From: Marthasterias glacialis
Taxonomy: Eukaryota > Echinodermata > Asteroidea > Forcipulatida > Asteriidae
Assembly: GCA_911728455.2 (NCBI GenBank)
Contig: OU452223.1
Coordinates: forward strand, 28,219,321-28,283,320
Direction of reading: 5' to 3'
DNA length: 64,000 nt
Shown here: piece after piece, positions 1-14,245 of the stretch
Numbering within the stretch: the first letter of the stretch is position 1
How the letters are laid out: each line of letters begins with the position of its first letter
Translations under genes and position numbers: made by a program
Notes under the pieces: model-generated
Databases searched by the model: none
What the model was told of the DNA's origin: nothing
What the model saw: the letters and a program-made list of their open reading frames with translations, nothing else

Positions 1-1908
1 AAAATGCAAAAATATTTTAATGGTCACACGTGTCGACCCTTGCAGAGTCTTTCTCAAAGGCTAAATGACAACACAACACACACCAAGTATACTGGAGTAA
101 CCGATGTTATAAAGCACACGGATATCTTGGTCTGTGTGTGAAGAAATAGATTATAATTACCAACAAAATGACATCAGGAACTTTAAAAAAAAAACTTAAT
201 AGAATTTCTGTGAAACCTTTAAAAGTCTTTGCATCAACATCTAAAGGCAAGTCCAACTTGTAGAGGGCGTAAGCAGTGGAACCACGTCACACGAGCCGGA
301 GGGAGGGGGGGGGGGGCACTGTGATCTCGATTTTATAGACCTTACTATTGTGGATAAACAAACCGCACTGGTTGGCATGGACGGCCAAATGTAGCAAAAT
401 ATTCATGTCTTGTTGACAGACGTTGTGACCAAATTCAACATTTTTTCAAACTTTCTATTCAAAGAAAATACATCCCATTACTGGTTGATTTGTTTCCAAC
501 AAATTCTAAACATTTTCTGAATATCTGTGTTTATTTTTATTTTTATTTGTTTATTTTTATTTTTATTTATTCTCTCTCTATTTATACTGGTTTGTTGTAA
601 CATCTCTGCTTTTATATTTTTACCTCTGAATTTAGATGTTTATATATACTAATGTCAAATCTTATTATTTACCAGATGTGGGGCAACTGGTCTAAGGATC
701 ACAGTAATTACTTTGCTTTTGTTGCTCCTAGCCCATCTGGAAATATTGTTTTGTATTGTTATTGGGGGGGGGGGGGGGGGTGAGGGGGCGTCGAACGAAG
801 AAGACATATCGGTTGCGCAACTCTCTGTCTCCGCCACGTGCGGGCGCCAACTGTCTTCTTGAAATTAAAAACATCAATTAATAAGCGTGAACCATATTCC
901 CTAGTGGGGGTGTTTTAATACAGTGGGAACATAATACTATCGCAATATCAGCAAATTAATTTGATTCTATAATTAAAATAGTATTGATATGAATTAAAGG
1001 TATTGTTTCAAGATTTAGTGGAAAAAACAACAACACCTAAACCGCAAATGAATGATATGTAACTGATTGGGTGTTTTGCTGAACCGCGTCCCTCTGCGCT
1101 GAGTTTGTTGACACCCCTATCATTAGTGAAAAACACATTGTGTATCTACACACGGTATCATGCGTTTTGTGTACGTATGCAAACAGTGTGTTTTAGAAGG
1201 CTTAGTAAACACGTGCTACGAACTGTGGCGAACTCACGTTTCGAGGCGCGTGGACTGAATTAAGTTTTTGAGGTCTAAGAATGATATTTAACAGTATGAA
1301 ACCACTATGCATATGTGTTTATTATGAGTTTTACCCATCATTTTGGGGGGTCAGTGGGCGTGTGGGTAGTCACCGACCAGGCTTAGCAAACTCAGCTAGC
1401 GTGTCGCTCTCAAATATTTGTGTTAAACCAGTCATATCTTTGCCAAGCCAAGTCATCGATCGACACCACAGAGAGCTAGCGAATACTACTGAGTACTGGG
1501 CTGGCAAATAGCATCCACAACACTACAGGAGAGTTCTTGTGAGTTGTATATCAGTTACTGTGTTTTGAGATAATTATCTGTTGTTAAATGAGTTGATTAG
1601 GTCTACTCTCAGTAACTTAAAAAATATTGGACTGGCAAAGACAGACCCTGCTTTATTTCTACATACAGTGCAATTAAGTAAAACTACAAAGTACGTACAC
1701 TAACGTTTCTATTTAATTTTCTATGTCCTTTGGCTTTTTTTTTTAATTTACTAAAAACTCTATCTAATGTATAGATCTTATGGTATGCATTCACGGCCAT
1801 CATTGAGGTCAAACGCAGCATTGAACTTGCGTTGTAGCTGTTTTGACCTCAGCCCTCAGTGCGAGGGCGCCCTTCCCTGTACTAAATGTTATACGCATAA
1901 TGTCTATT
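1..1908. other. Intergenic sequence, no gene recognised
   Basis: AT-rich with G runs at 305-316 and 764-780. The longest frames (655-837 minus, 1281-1511 plus) have no recognisable family, splice context or motif. A somewhat GC-richer patch lies at about 1070-1520. Confidence 0.5.
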
Positions 1909-2128
1909 CAGTGGCATAGGGGGTAACCAGACATTTTCATTTGGGAAGGGGGGAACGGGCAGGTGGCCCGGGCGCAAAGACGCAAATTTGTGGGGCTATT
2001 TAATAATGTATCGAGCCATTCATTTGTGAATTTGTTTAATCTCATTTGGGGGGAAAGAGGGGGGAGAGGGTTCTGAGCAGGGGACTCCCTCCACCCTCCC
2101 CGCCCCCTGCCCCCTGGTTACACCACTG
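1909..2128. mobile_element. hAT-like MITE remnant (CAGTGGC...CCACTG termini)
   Basis: Left end CAGTGGCATAG then GGTAACCAG; right end CTGGTTACACCACTG. These form inverted termini apart from a short insertion in the left one. The flanks AATGTCTATT and AATGTATT suggest a decayed 8-bp target duplication. The interior is very G/C-homopolymeric. A diverged copy lies at about 17700-17870. Confidence 0.6.
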
Positions 2129-5100
2129 AATGTATTGGTCATGATGGGGAGTTTCTTTTATTTGACAATAATTTGTAAACTGTGTTTAAATTTACGGGAT
2201 TGCAGGTATCACCAATTTAATAATCCTGTTCTAGTCATTTTCTTCTTTGTTCAACCCAATGTACCCAGTCAGTTTCCCTTTTGGTTTATTACTTACAAAT
2301 TAGGTTGATATTAATTCACTGATTATAAATTTCATACCACTAGACCTACCACCAGTGAAATACTAATTGGAGAAGCTTTAGTAAATAGTATCTTCCTCTG
2401 AAATACTTTCAGTATAGAAAATGGCATTTGAAGTCCCCAAATCACTGTTGTTTTTTGTTGTTGTTTTTAAGGTGATTGAAACTATAGTGTAATCAAAAGT
2501 GTCAAAACTTTTGGCTCCAAATGATAAATCCTCAAGAATCAGAAGGAGCTCAGTGAAAAGATGCCAAATCTGGCTGCCACTTTTGCACATGTCTAAAGAC
2601 AACCAAGTTTGGTAAATAGGAAGAAATTTTTGGTCAAAATTACTGAAAAAGTGGTGGTTGGTATTTTTCTCCCTTTCTGGAGTCCAGAATAGGCATATTG
2701 GCACAATTTTTATAGCTAGAAACAGAGTCATATTATGTAATTAACACCCTTAGATTTGGTTAAAAACGTAAAAAGAAAACTCAGTAAAAGTTCTATTTCA
2801 CTTTTCTTCAGAAAGGCAAATTCCAAGCAATTTAGGATTCAGTCTTTAAATTTAGATGTGCCAGCTTTGATGCATCAATTGAGGAAACCCTTGAAAGAGA
2901 ATAAACTTAAATTATAAAAAAAGTCCTATTGATTACTAATAAACCTAAATTATATAAATTAATGTTATTGTAATATCTTGTATTTCACAGATTGGACAGA
3001 GACGAGGATCTTGTCCATCAGAGTGACCCAAAGCCTCTTGGCATTTATTACAACCCTACCGCTGTGCACTGCACAAGACACACACAATCACCAATACCAA
3101 CTCCTTGACCAGCTGATAATTTGCTGAGCATAACAATCTTGCTGTAGAATGACCAAGGTAAGTCGAAAGCCATTTTCTTACGCAACAGATTGCCAGGAAA
3201 TTCCCCAAGTTGTATTGGCGTTTTCACACTTAACTGCGGGGAAATTCCTGGGAAGTAGTTTTTTGCCCAGGATGTAAACCACATGTGCAGCTCTGGGGAG
3301 TGTGGTAAAAAGAGATAACCCAAGGGTTGTACACGCACATACATGTATGTTCCAGATCTTTCCTGGGAAAAATCATAGTGTGAGGTTTTCAATTCCTGAA
3401 CAATTTCCTGGGGTTTCATTTCACAGGAATTGACCCAAGATGTTTAAAGTGAGAAGGTTTTTTGGGTAATTGAGAATGAAAATAAACAGTCTGAAACCTC
3501 ACTGGTTATAGTTTCCATCCTTCACATAACTTTTTTCATCTGAAATACTGTCAAAGTTGAAGAACTTCTTAAGCATTTGAAACCCCCGAATCATTGTTGT
3601 GTACAGCAATTGGCCGCAGTTGAAACAAAAGCTTAGTGTAAAACATTTGTGTTGGGGCGAGCCATTTTTCCTGAGTAAAGGATGCCACTGATAGGAACTC
3701 AAGATGTCTTTGGAGATGCCATTATGGTTTCGCCTGAATTTGATGGTTTCGGTAAATACCAAAACAAAATTCAAACAAAACAGCCAAAACTTCCCACCAC
3801 TATCTGGAGGCCAAGCACACAGAAGTCCAAACATTTACGTGTTGAGTTACTATTGAGTAGAGAATTTTGAGTTTTATAATTTTAAGGTTTTATTTAATTT
3901 GTAGATAACTTGTAGATTTGACTTTTTGGCAATCCGCAGGCTTTTGTTTTTAACAGTATTATCTGTGGCATGCCTCCAAGAATGAATTTAAATAATAAAT
4001 TAACTTAATCAAGTGAGATTTTGTATGTAACTTTTTTTAAATGCATTTTTAGAAACTTATTGTTAAAATTCTTCTGTATCACTAAGATCATCAATCGCAT
4101 ATTGTCGCAATGTAGACTCTGTGGTTCTAACGTTTATCTATTTTAAATCTATTTGATTTGCCTAGTTACCAGTGTAGCCTCATCACCTGTCAACTATACA
4201 AAGATAAATATACAAAGTCAGAAAATACAATACCTATTATAAAATAAGGTTACAAACAATTTACCAAAAATACACCAATCAAAATTAAACAAAAACTACA
4301 CATCCAATTACAAATAAAAGTAGGTTCAGAGGGTGAGAAGAAAAGCAAGATAAAAACAAACATCCAATTTTGATAATAAATAGTTCTAAAAAAATAATGA
4401 AGAAAAAGGGACCTTTATATAGTTTACAAAAACAAAAACTTACCACTCAACAAATAGCACAAACTCATTCCAAAACACAGCCATCAATCAACTACCAGTT
4501 TTTGGAAGTTCCCAAAGTGTTTGCTTTACACACATCGGTGTATGGGTATTAAAAAACACAATATTCTTTATCCCAGATGCAAAAGTTAACATCTATTAAA
4601 GTTGTTGCTCCTAGTTACACAATATGTGACTTACATCAAAACTCAGACTTGTTCAAGTCCTAAATCCTCATGTTTGAGTATATTGCTTTTTTGTAACGCG
4701 TGAAGGAAGAAAATCGCGCAATTTAACAAGTTCAAAAGTTTGAAAATTTGCAAGACTTGTACAGTGTATAGGCCGTAGGCCAGTGTTTTTAGCATCAGGC
4801 CAGTAAACTTACAACCGGACAAGTCTTGTGTTTTTGAATAATAATACTTCACCTCGTCTCCAATTTTAAAAATGATGTTCAAATGTTGACTTTGAGTCCA
4901 ATAATTATCTTTCACTCTGCTGACTATGAAAGTATTACCCATAAGACAAATGAGATCATTCTTCATTGTAAGTCCTTGTTCTAATAGAAATAGTTTAAAA
5001 TAGTGACACTGTAGGCTATAGATTTTGATTCAGGTCTCATTGTAACAGATCTTCTGATGTAGTAAAAATGTTGATCTTTAAGCCATGTGGTCTTGTCGTC

Positions 5101-7031
5101 CCCCCCCCCCAAATTCGACCCCTGTAGGTAATGACAATAATATTGATAACCAGTGCTTAGTACTTGAGGATCCCTTTATAGTGTAGTAACAATTTAATGA
5201 ATTAAGAGAAGATAGTTTAATGCAGAGTGTTTTAAAATCCAAACTTCAATTGAAGCTTTGAAGTAACCCGTACATTGAGCTTTCAATGCTTGGTTGAAAA
5301 ACTTCACAGTTTGCAGCCTATTTTTATGAATATCTTCCACAGGAATAAATCTTTCCGAATTGAGTTTGATGATAATATGCTTTACCAGTGATACTCATTG
5401 ATTTCATTTATTGTTGACAACTTTCTCGAGGGAAGAATCCTACATCACAGAGATATTTGTATCCATGCATATTACGATACAGTGTTTCTGTGTGCAAGTA
5501 ATTGTAGCATAGCAAAGGTACACAGGAAACGAGTCCACAAGTCACATGTACGGTCATGTGCACTGAAGATTGTGTGTCTCACGTCAGTCCTCATTCTCAG
5601 AAGATGTCATCGCAAGATGTACACGTACGTGTGCATGGCTGTTGATGCCGTAATAGCTGTAATTTATTTACAAGTACGTGTTCAATGCAGCCTTGATTAA
5701 CTTTTGATCACCTCATAGTAATGTACACCTGATTTGCTTGAACCCACACGTTTTGTGACACGTGCAATGTACTTTATTGTAGCTTTTTACAACCAAGATC
5801 AACCAAGGTGGTTTGATCTTTAAGAACAGATAATTTTTGCGGCGTTTGTTTATCAAGATAAAATGAAAACTATTAGTTAAAAAGGGATAAGAATTTCAGG
5901 ACAGATAGGTAATTGATAAATTCTTTTTTGTAGAGAAGCTAGAAATAATTTTTTTTTCCCATCAATGCAAAAAATGGTTCAGTGTTAAATGTTGTATTCT
6001 AGAAATGTGCTTAAATAAAAAAAAAAAAAGGTTAGTGGCAAATACATATTGTCATCTCTTTCAATTTAGGAGATGGTACCTATGGATTGTACAGTTTGGT
6101 AAAACTTGTAGATTAAAAAAAATAGTGATGTTTTGCAACACAGTTCTTTGCTAACATTATTGGATGCCACGGTTTTATGGCTGCCTTTTAAACAGAATAC
6201 TGCCCTCTGTTGAGCTGTGTTTGTTTCAAGTACCTTTAGCCAAGTGATACACCAATGATTTTTTAAAATAATGTTTCATGTTAGAAAGCTTCGACATCGT
6301 CAAAAAATAAAGTATGAAAGAGTTAGAAGAAAGGCACTCAGTTACTGAGGGTTTGCCCTCAACTTTTTTCAGATAGCCAGCCGGACGTATGAGCTTTTTC
6401 ATTTTACCAGTCTTAGGATTTTCACACTGAGCATTTTCTGAAGTTTTTTTCCTTAAGACTTTCTTTTTGTGTGGAATTTGAATTTGAGTCTTAAGCTACA
6501 TGTATGATCAGTGCTTGTATTGAATAGTGCCTTGCATTAAGCTACAATGAATCAGGGGTTGACTTTAAATTTGTCAGTGATGAGCCAGCGGGATGAGCAC
6601 ATTCTACCTCCATGGGATGAGCTATGTAGCTGTGTCGTTTCACTAGTCCACCAACTTTTTCTGTTGTCATTATTCTATAATAAATAGGGATGCCTTTCAA
6701 CAAGCTATTAGCCATCCGGACCTCTTGGAGAGAATTTTAACTGGTATTCATCTCTTTTAATTAGCATTTGGCCGGTGGACCTCTGGTAAGGAAGAACGCT
6801 GTTGATCAGTGCGTATAATATCTAGTCGTTTACTTGATCTCTCCTGTTTTCATGAAGCAGTAGGCAACGGAGAACTAATCAGCTGGACCACTAGGATAAA
6901 TTTATTTGATTGACTTAAGGTTTTAATAATAATATTATTAATAATACTATAGACTTTTATATGGTGCACTTATCCGAAAACCTGATCAAGGTGCCTACAC
7001 TAAACAAGAAGTTTGAATAAAAAATTCAAGC
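2129..7031. other. Intergenic sequence with diverged dispersed repeats
   Basis: No gene recognised. Segments at about 2390-2470 and 3535-3610 resemble each other (CTGAAATACT, then CCCMAATCA-like text) and appear to be diverged copies of one repeat. A CAAGTC/GGCCAGT-type repeat lies at about 4645-4870. Otherwise unique AT-rich sequence. Confidence 0.45.
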
Positions 7032-7136
7032 TCAAATCAAATGGGATTTCAGTTCCTTCTTGAAGATGTCTAAAGATGTGGTTTGACGGAGCGAGGCAGG
7101 GAGTATGTTCCAAATTGCAGGTGCAGCCTTAACAAA
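7032..7136 (-). pseudogene. LINE reverse-transcriptase C-terminal tail remnant
   Basis: The minus strand encodes FVKAAPAIWNILPASLRQ, then TTSLDIFKKELKSHLI and a stop. The pattern APxxWNxLPxxLRxxxSxxxFKxxLKxHL is typical of the extreme C-terminus of CR1/jockey-type LINE ORF2 proteins. Upstream RT domains are not present, so this is a 5'-truncated copy. Confidence 0.7.
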
Positions 7137-10100
7137 GGTGTGCTGACCATAGTGTAATAGTTTCATAATAACACTAATTACCATAACTGACGAATCATAT
7201 ATTTCGCATGTTTTGTTTTTACATAGTGACAAATGAAAATTTGCCCCGTTATCCATTGAAATACAAAGCGTTTTTACGAAGTGACAATTTTAAATATTCA
7301 TTGGTTTGTACACAGCACTCTGCATGCAGGTCCTGTTTTTTGTTTTGTACAAAGTGACAAATGTGTTTAGGAATTAATAAGTCATTAAAATGTAACGAGA
7401 TTGAAAAATACAGACAATTCTGTTTGTTTATAGAATTCAGTTTTGTTTTGACAGGAAACTTAAAAAGAAAAACTGTACAAGTAGTGTCCTGAACAACACG
7501 TTGACTGCCATGCATAACTTCACATGACATTCCCATTTGCCAAGTGTTATGCACATATGTGAATAGGAACTTTTTTGGTGTCTATATGTTGTTGTACGTT
7601 CATTTATAATTACTCTATGGAGAAAAAAATATCTACGAGATAACTTGTAGCTAGCAATGGCATGTCATGTACTATGTTTCTCAAAATCGGAAAGAAAAGG
7701 AAGAAGAAAAAAACTAGTAGACTCTCGTGATCTTGACATTATTTATAAAAGTAATTAATAACTGATTACTATTGATTGATCGAACTGCTTTGGGATGCGG
7801 GCGAATAAGTAATTTGTTCTCATTTTATTTTGTTTTTTGTTTTAGTTTTTTTGCTTCACGTGACACTTTCATTTTCTGAAAAAGGGCAAAATCTTGCCAG
7901 AGACAAAGGCAAGTTTCCCCCCTGCCCCCCTCCCCATTGGATACACCAATGTGATCTAACCTTTATGAAAAGCTTCAAGTTAAAATGCAAAGCAATGTTG
8001 TCATTATAATCATGTTTTCTTCACTCTTGATTGAAAATAACGTATCCCACCAGGTGACAAGACATTTCAAATTTTGCAAATTTGCAATTTTTGCTCTAAC
8101 AGCAAATACACGGGAACAAATAATTTGAACATGAATGATTTATAGATGTACATGTCCTTACCACTGCCAGCAGCGTATTTGTTGTGTTATCAGTCCTGCC
8201 AGTGTATTTAATCTACCATACAAAAAACCCTTCAATTTCTATGAGTATATTCGTAGTGGCAGAATCCGGTACACCTGTTACTAGGAGTACACCCATAGTT
8301 GGCAGTCAACGTGTCAAAGAAAGATTTCAACTTCAAACGTGTTTTTCTGAAAACATGTGTTTTGGACTGCAGGGCTATTTCGTCGCTTTGTAAAATCAGC
8401 GACAACATGTTTCAAATGTAGTTTGATTTGTGGTGATGTAGTGCTGGATAGTCTTAAATCATTTGAAAACAATCACCTATATGTAGGAGGTTAAGGTGAT
8501 TCATCCTAAAGGGTAGACCCCGGCCCTCAAGACAAGTTATCAGTACTGTGGACTTTTTTTGTCAAATAAACAACACGCACCTCTTTTCAGTTACACTCAG
8601 GATCAAAGTGCATGTAATAAGGAGAGTGTTCATCTTGTCGACTTAGAAACCTACGTTGTAGGATTCTGATTCCCTTTTCTCAAATCACACACCTGAACAG
8701 AGAACAGCAACAGTTTTCAAATTGCCCAAGTTTGACAGGATTTCCTTAAGTTGTCTCCGGAGTTGGGATTTTCAAATTCCTTTCTGTCTCCAAAAGACAA
8801 ATTCCTCTTTCATTTTTGTTTTAAAGTAGAAAGAAGGCTGTTTTGTAGGTGTGTGTTTTTCTGAAGAGATCTTCTGATATGTTGTTGATTGGAGACATTG
8901 CGAGGTGGAGTAGGATAATGAATACTCTTTGGGGTACACTATGCGTTCGTTTAAAACAAACTCTTTAAGTTATGAAAAGAATCGTTTGGTTATTCTCAAC
9001 ATTTTAACTAGTGTGTTTCAGTCGTCATAGGAGACTAGAGAGAACTTTCCTACTTGCCTGCTGAATTTTTGATGAAAAATGCAAAAAAGGGAGCCCCAAG
9101 ACATCCTGTTTTAAAGGGATTCAACTGAAAGCCTTTTTATTGGAACTACGTGAAGACCATGGTCTTATTCATTACACTTGATGAACAGGGAGCTAATCAA
9201 TTAAAATATAACGTAACATCCTGTATAACTGATCATCTGACTGATTGAAATTCAGAAAAGAAAACAAACATCGACAAAATAAGTGGTATGCTTACAATGT
9301 ACAGAGGAGTGTACTGTACATAAGTTGATAGTAAGCGTTATAAGAGGTACACATTATAAGCCTCCCTGACCTACATGTACGTACAGTACATGTATGTGCA
9401 CGGCCTAGTTTCTTGATGTTTCACTTAAATCTCTTAATCACACCCTGTCCCAGTTCTTCCCCTTTTTGCATATTTGCTCTAAATGTTCTAATTTAATGAT
9501 CTCAACCAGGTGGTAAACCATGCAGAAAAGAGCCAAAATGTGATTCATTAGAAAACATCTGGCAACTTTTGGGTTGAAATTTCAGCATAACGATTCTATT
9601 TGTTTACTTTTCGATAGAACCACTTTAGATCGTTGACCTACAAGTTTTAAAGCGAGGGTAAAAACATAAGGACTAACAAAATTCCAGAGAAATTAATAGG
9701 CCCTATTGTATAATTTTTTGTTAAGCTTATAGTAAATACTGTAAAAAACCAAAAAACTGCAAATACAAAAAAGCACTACATTAGAACTATACTTTTTTAA
9801 TAAAAACAATTCTTAAATTCATTCAAATTTTGAAGAAAAAAAGTGTTTTATTCCATTGGAAACAAAGCCATTTTCACCTTTAAAAACAAGGACAAACAAA
9901 AGCTGTCCATTTTAAAAATGTTGATAAATTCTGAATTTAGAAAATGGTGTAACCTTTTAGAAGCCATGTCAGTCTCAGGACTTTGTTTCTGAATAGAAAA
10001 CAGCATTTTCCCCTGGTAAATGGCACTCTGAGGACAATTTTTAATTGCTACTAGAAGTTTACAAAGGACAGTGTTAGGAGCACCTCAACAAAACAAAAGG

Positions 10101-10196
10101 CATCAAGGCCAGTCATCAATACCTGCTGCTTCAATGTCGTAGTGTGTCCCACAGATTTTTCTGACTTTTTGCATGAAATACTTCTTGTGAAAATAC
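7137..10196. other. Intergenic sequence, no gene recognised
   Basis: AT-rich, with TACATGTA-type palindromes near 9373-9397 and a C-rich repeat fragment near 7918. No exon, RNA gene or complete element seen. Confidence 0.45.
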
Positions 10197-10204
10197 CTGG
10201 GGTA

Positions 10205-10526
10205 CAGTGACGTAACTAAGGGGGACACAGGGGGCACAGGCCCCCTACTGATTTTTGGGCCCCCCCCCCCCCCCCGAGTTCCCCCCAATTTGAAATCTGG
10301 ACTTTTTGAGATTAAAAATTACCAGAATAATTTTTTTTTACCTCCACATTAGATTTTTTTTTATAAAACACAGTAAACAGCATAACATAAGAGTGCAGAA
10401 AAGGGGCTTGTCTTGGAAAATATATAAATAGAAACTACAGTTTCAATTGGCCAAAAGTGCCCCCCTAGAAAAAATGGTGCACCCTGTTGTGCATCCCAAA
10501 TTTTTTTTACCCTAGTTACGCCGCTG
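10205..10526. mobile_element. hAT-like MITE with perfect 8-bp target duplication
   Basis: Left terminus CAGTGACGTAACTAAGGGG; right terminus CCCTAGTTACGCCGCTG, its inverted counterpart. It is flanked on both sides by CTGGGGTA (10197-10204 and 10527-10534). An 8-bp duplication plus CAGNG termini indicates the hAT superfamily. It carries no transposase; the interior has a C16 run (10260-10275). Confidence 0.85.
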
Positions 10527-10534
10527 CTGGGGTA

Positions 10535-13500
10535 AATAAAAATCAGTAATTTCGATTCATTTTGGAATTCTACTCTTGGGGGAACATGGAAAATTGTCAG
10601 TGAAGGGTAGAACCTTTATAAACTTTATTTGGCCGACAGCTGTAGGCTTTTTGCAACCACTGTGGGCATTTAAACACAAACCAGCAAGCTGCAACTACAC
10701 TCCCTTAAAGGTAAATGAAAGTGTAATATTTACAATGGTTAAATGGTTAAATGTTTGTACAGTGTAACAGTATTTACTAACGAGGAATTAAGAGATGTGC
10801 GTGAATGTACAGGAACTTTTTAAGCTCATTTAACTGTGCCATTCTCAAGGGATTGATGGAATGTATGTGTTTCAATTCAGTCAGTTTATAAATAGTTTAA
10901 AGCAGCAGCATGCAATTCATTTCAGATGGATCTGAAGAAAAAATGATGTGCCTTTTTCTGGTTGAAAATTTGAACTTACCAGATTGCAAAATATTTACAC
11001 TGAGTATGTTTCATGCACATTGAAGGCCAATATTGAGTAGCAAATGATGATTTTTGAATAGCTACGTTTTGCTATGCTATACAAGCGAAAAAGTGTTGAC
11101 TGCTATGCATTACAAGAAGATATGGGAACCCTTTTTAAAGAGTTTCACCACACTATAAGACACTCAGTATCCTGATCCTAGGCTAACACCTTCTTGACCC
11201 ACTGTATGTTAATTAAAAAACATGTGAACAAAAGAAGACATAATGCTCTAGTCCCAATTATGAGAAAGAACAGCTAACGCATGCCCATTTTGAAGAAACT
11301 TGTCCAGTGCAGCTGGATTTCTCAATCGCATCCACCCCCCTCTCCATCAACTCTTGACTTTTATGTTCACGTATGGCACAGAAATGTCAGCAATAATGAG
11401 CCCAGCCCTAGATTTTTTCCTTCCCTACTCTCTCTCTCTCTCTCTCTCTCTGCCGTCAGCCCGCCACCGATTACAAGGCAGTACCAGCGAGCAGAAATTA
11501 TATTGTTAACATCAATTCAGTGGGTGCATTCATCCATCATCAATGCAATGTCATTAGTCACGGTATACACAGAGCAGTGCTACAAGGGTGCTCTTCCGGC
11601 CCAGTTACGATTCCGATCCCTGATCCAGTGGCCTTGGTACTGCTGCTAGGAGGATGGCTATGTAGTCTGCATGTCTCACGTCCCTCGCAAACCCCCGTTT
11701 TTTTTGTTTTTTTTTGCCGTTGCTTGAATTAGGTCAAGCTGAAGGGAAAGTTACGGAGGCCTGGCCCGCTGCCTCGTCACTCAGTGCATTTCTAACACAT
11801 GGCTGGATCATGCACAAATCATATAATCAGCCTGCCGGGATTGTTTCAAGATGACGATGGGCCAATTGGTCGCTTGGCCTAGTTTGCCAGACGTGCTGCG
11901 GCCTAGATATGCCATCCGGGTGCCAAATGATGGAAGGGAGGGGGGGGGGGCCTTACTTCAGTTAGAAATGAGCCACAAGCTTTTTTTGAAGGCTAGCATT
12001 CATGGTAACGCTGCCAGCAAACTGGTCTTATTGATGTACACATGTTTCAGAAGGATTTTGTTAGTGAAACCTGATTGCATGAAAATTAAAAAGGATTTTG
12101 TAATTTTGTAGTAAAGCAAATATTTCATCCATTCTAACAGACTGTGTACAAATATCAAGTGCTCAGTACATAACATGTACTTCAATGTTGCTGCACTCAC
12201 TTAGACTCTAAATACAAAGTAGAAACGGGTAAACAACCAAAGTGCAATGTGTTTCAATCTGTTACGACTGGTTCCTTCCTTGTAACAAATAGGTTAACCG
12301 GTTGAAATTTACTAATGTTTTTTGCCCAATGTACATTGTACTATCCCATTGAAACAAAGTTTGCAAGTATTACGACTGAACAACGTGGAAATGAAATTTG
12401 GAGTGGTAGAAACATGGCTAAAGATAGATTACAAATTAAAGTACATTTTTAAAGTTTTGTAGGCCTGCACCTTTGAAAATAGTAGGCAAGAAAGGGCATC
12501 AAAGAATGCAAAGGTAAAAACAAAGTATTTTGCTTAGGATTTAAATCTTTTTGGAGTGGAAGGGTTATACTCTTTTTCTCAACTATTTCCGAAATGTTTA
12601 TCCTTCAGAATGGCCTTTAAAGCAATCTTTATCCAGCCAGGCATTGCATTTTAAGGGGAAGCAGTTAAATACACACTTTGCTGAGGAGAAATGTTTTGGC
12701 AGCAGGCAGCTGTTTCCGCATTGGAATGAAAAATTCTCTAGAAGTGTATTTTTTACCTTCTTTTTTTTCAAAACATTGCTGAGATCTAGTTAGCGGTATC
12801 AGTTTGTTTGGTTTCAGTGTAACACAGATACATGTTGGAATTGTTGTACATCAAATAGTTATTGATTTATTTATTTATAACATTTCTTTACCCATAGAGT
12901 ATACCTAAACAATTAATACTTTTCCCCCTCTGTAGCCCTGCACACATCACTATAAAATAATATTTACTACATGCATGATTTATTGTACATTATATTTACA
13001 CCGAAATTCACTTCAAACTTACATGTGGATCCTAAAACTCTAGTGTACTGAGGAGTGTGTCGCCCAGTGACAGTGGTGTGTGTTTGCCGTACTCTTGGGC
13101 AATGTCACTGGTTGTCACACCCTTTTACCCTTTTAAACATTTATAATCTACAAACACAGTTATTTAGATATGTGCAAGATATTAAATCATATTTCCCGTG
13201 AAATCAAACACAAAGATTTGGTGTTATTTGTGCAAGTATATTATCTCTTAATTGTGTTGTGTGGACATTCTGTCTAACATAAAACATATGGGAGCCTTTA
13301 GAGACGCTGGTGGCAGCAGACACAAAGGTCCTTTTTGAAAGTTGTGAGCGTGTGCGCACATGCTCAGTATTGCGCGCGTAGTTCTGAGCGTGCCTACTAC
13401 TGGTGAGAACAGTGAAAAAGGACTGTCCAGAAGTCTCCCATTGTCTTTACAAGCAGGGCTCAATAAACCCTGTGGACCATTGGTCATAGTCCAGTTTCTT

Positions 13501-14015
13501 CAGTATCGGTCCAGTAACATCACATAAAAAAAAAAGTCCTGCATGCTAATGTTTCAAAAAACAAAAATACTTTTTAAGATAATGAATTCTTAAGCATTTC
13601 AAAGTCCAAACTCCTCTTAAATGTTTTGAAAAAGGTGAAGGTCTGTAAAGATATTTCTGGTCCAATGAAAGGTCTGAGCTACAAAACCTTTTGTCTTGTG
13701 GAGATTTTCTTGAGATTCAAGCCCCGACAAGCTGTATCTTCATCAAATATTGTAACTTTGTTCAAACATTTTGAATAGCAAATCACATTCATCAGGAGCT
13801 TCTTCCAAATCAAGATATATAGCATGTCAGACTGGTCCCAAATTCATGGCGCTGCTTACCATGGCCTTCTGAGCTTACACCGTGCCACTGCCCATAGGAG
13901 TACACGCTTTACAGGGCGCCGTAAGTGCAGAATTCTCATGCAGCACCATGAAATCAGGCCCTAGGCCTAATCATGAAGGGAAGGTTTCAGTTACCAACTT
14001 TTTACTCTGTAAGCT
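10535..14015. other. Intergenic sequence, no gene recognised
   Basis: Contains a (CT)n microsatellite (11428-11451) in a GC-richer patch at about 11280-11960, and a diverged dispersed repeat at about 13455-13735. Overlapping short frames near 11281-11732 look like by-products of the GC-rich patch. Confidence 0.45.
11428..11451 (+). repeat. (CT)n microsatellite
   Basis: 24 bases of uninterrupted CT dinucleotide. Confidence 0.95.
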
Positions 14016-14239
14016 TTTACAATGTAGCTTAAAATCATTTACAAAAGAAAATACTTTATCATCAAGTAATCATTACAAAGAAGAAAACATTTACAATGTA
14101 GCTTAAAATCATTTATAAAAGAAAAATACTTTATCATCAAGCAATCATTACAAAGAAGAAAACATTTACAATGTAGCTTAAAATCATTTATAAAAGAAAA
14201 TACTTTATCATCAAGCAATCATTACAGAGAAGAAAACAT
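14016..14239 (+). repeat. Tandem repeat, three copies of a 74-75-bp unit
   Basis: Units start at 14016, 14090 and 14165, each beginning TTTACAATGTAGCTTAAAAT, with only a few differences between copies. The array directly precedes the MITE at 14246. Confidence 0.92.
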
Positions 14240-14245
14240 CCGATG

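Noticed and set aside
2378..2731. 117-residue minus-strand open frame
   Set aside because: It overlaps a segment that resembles other repeat copies (near 3535). It has no recognisable domain and sits in AT-rich sequence where frames of this size arise by chance.
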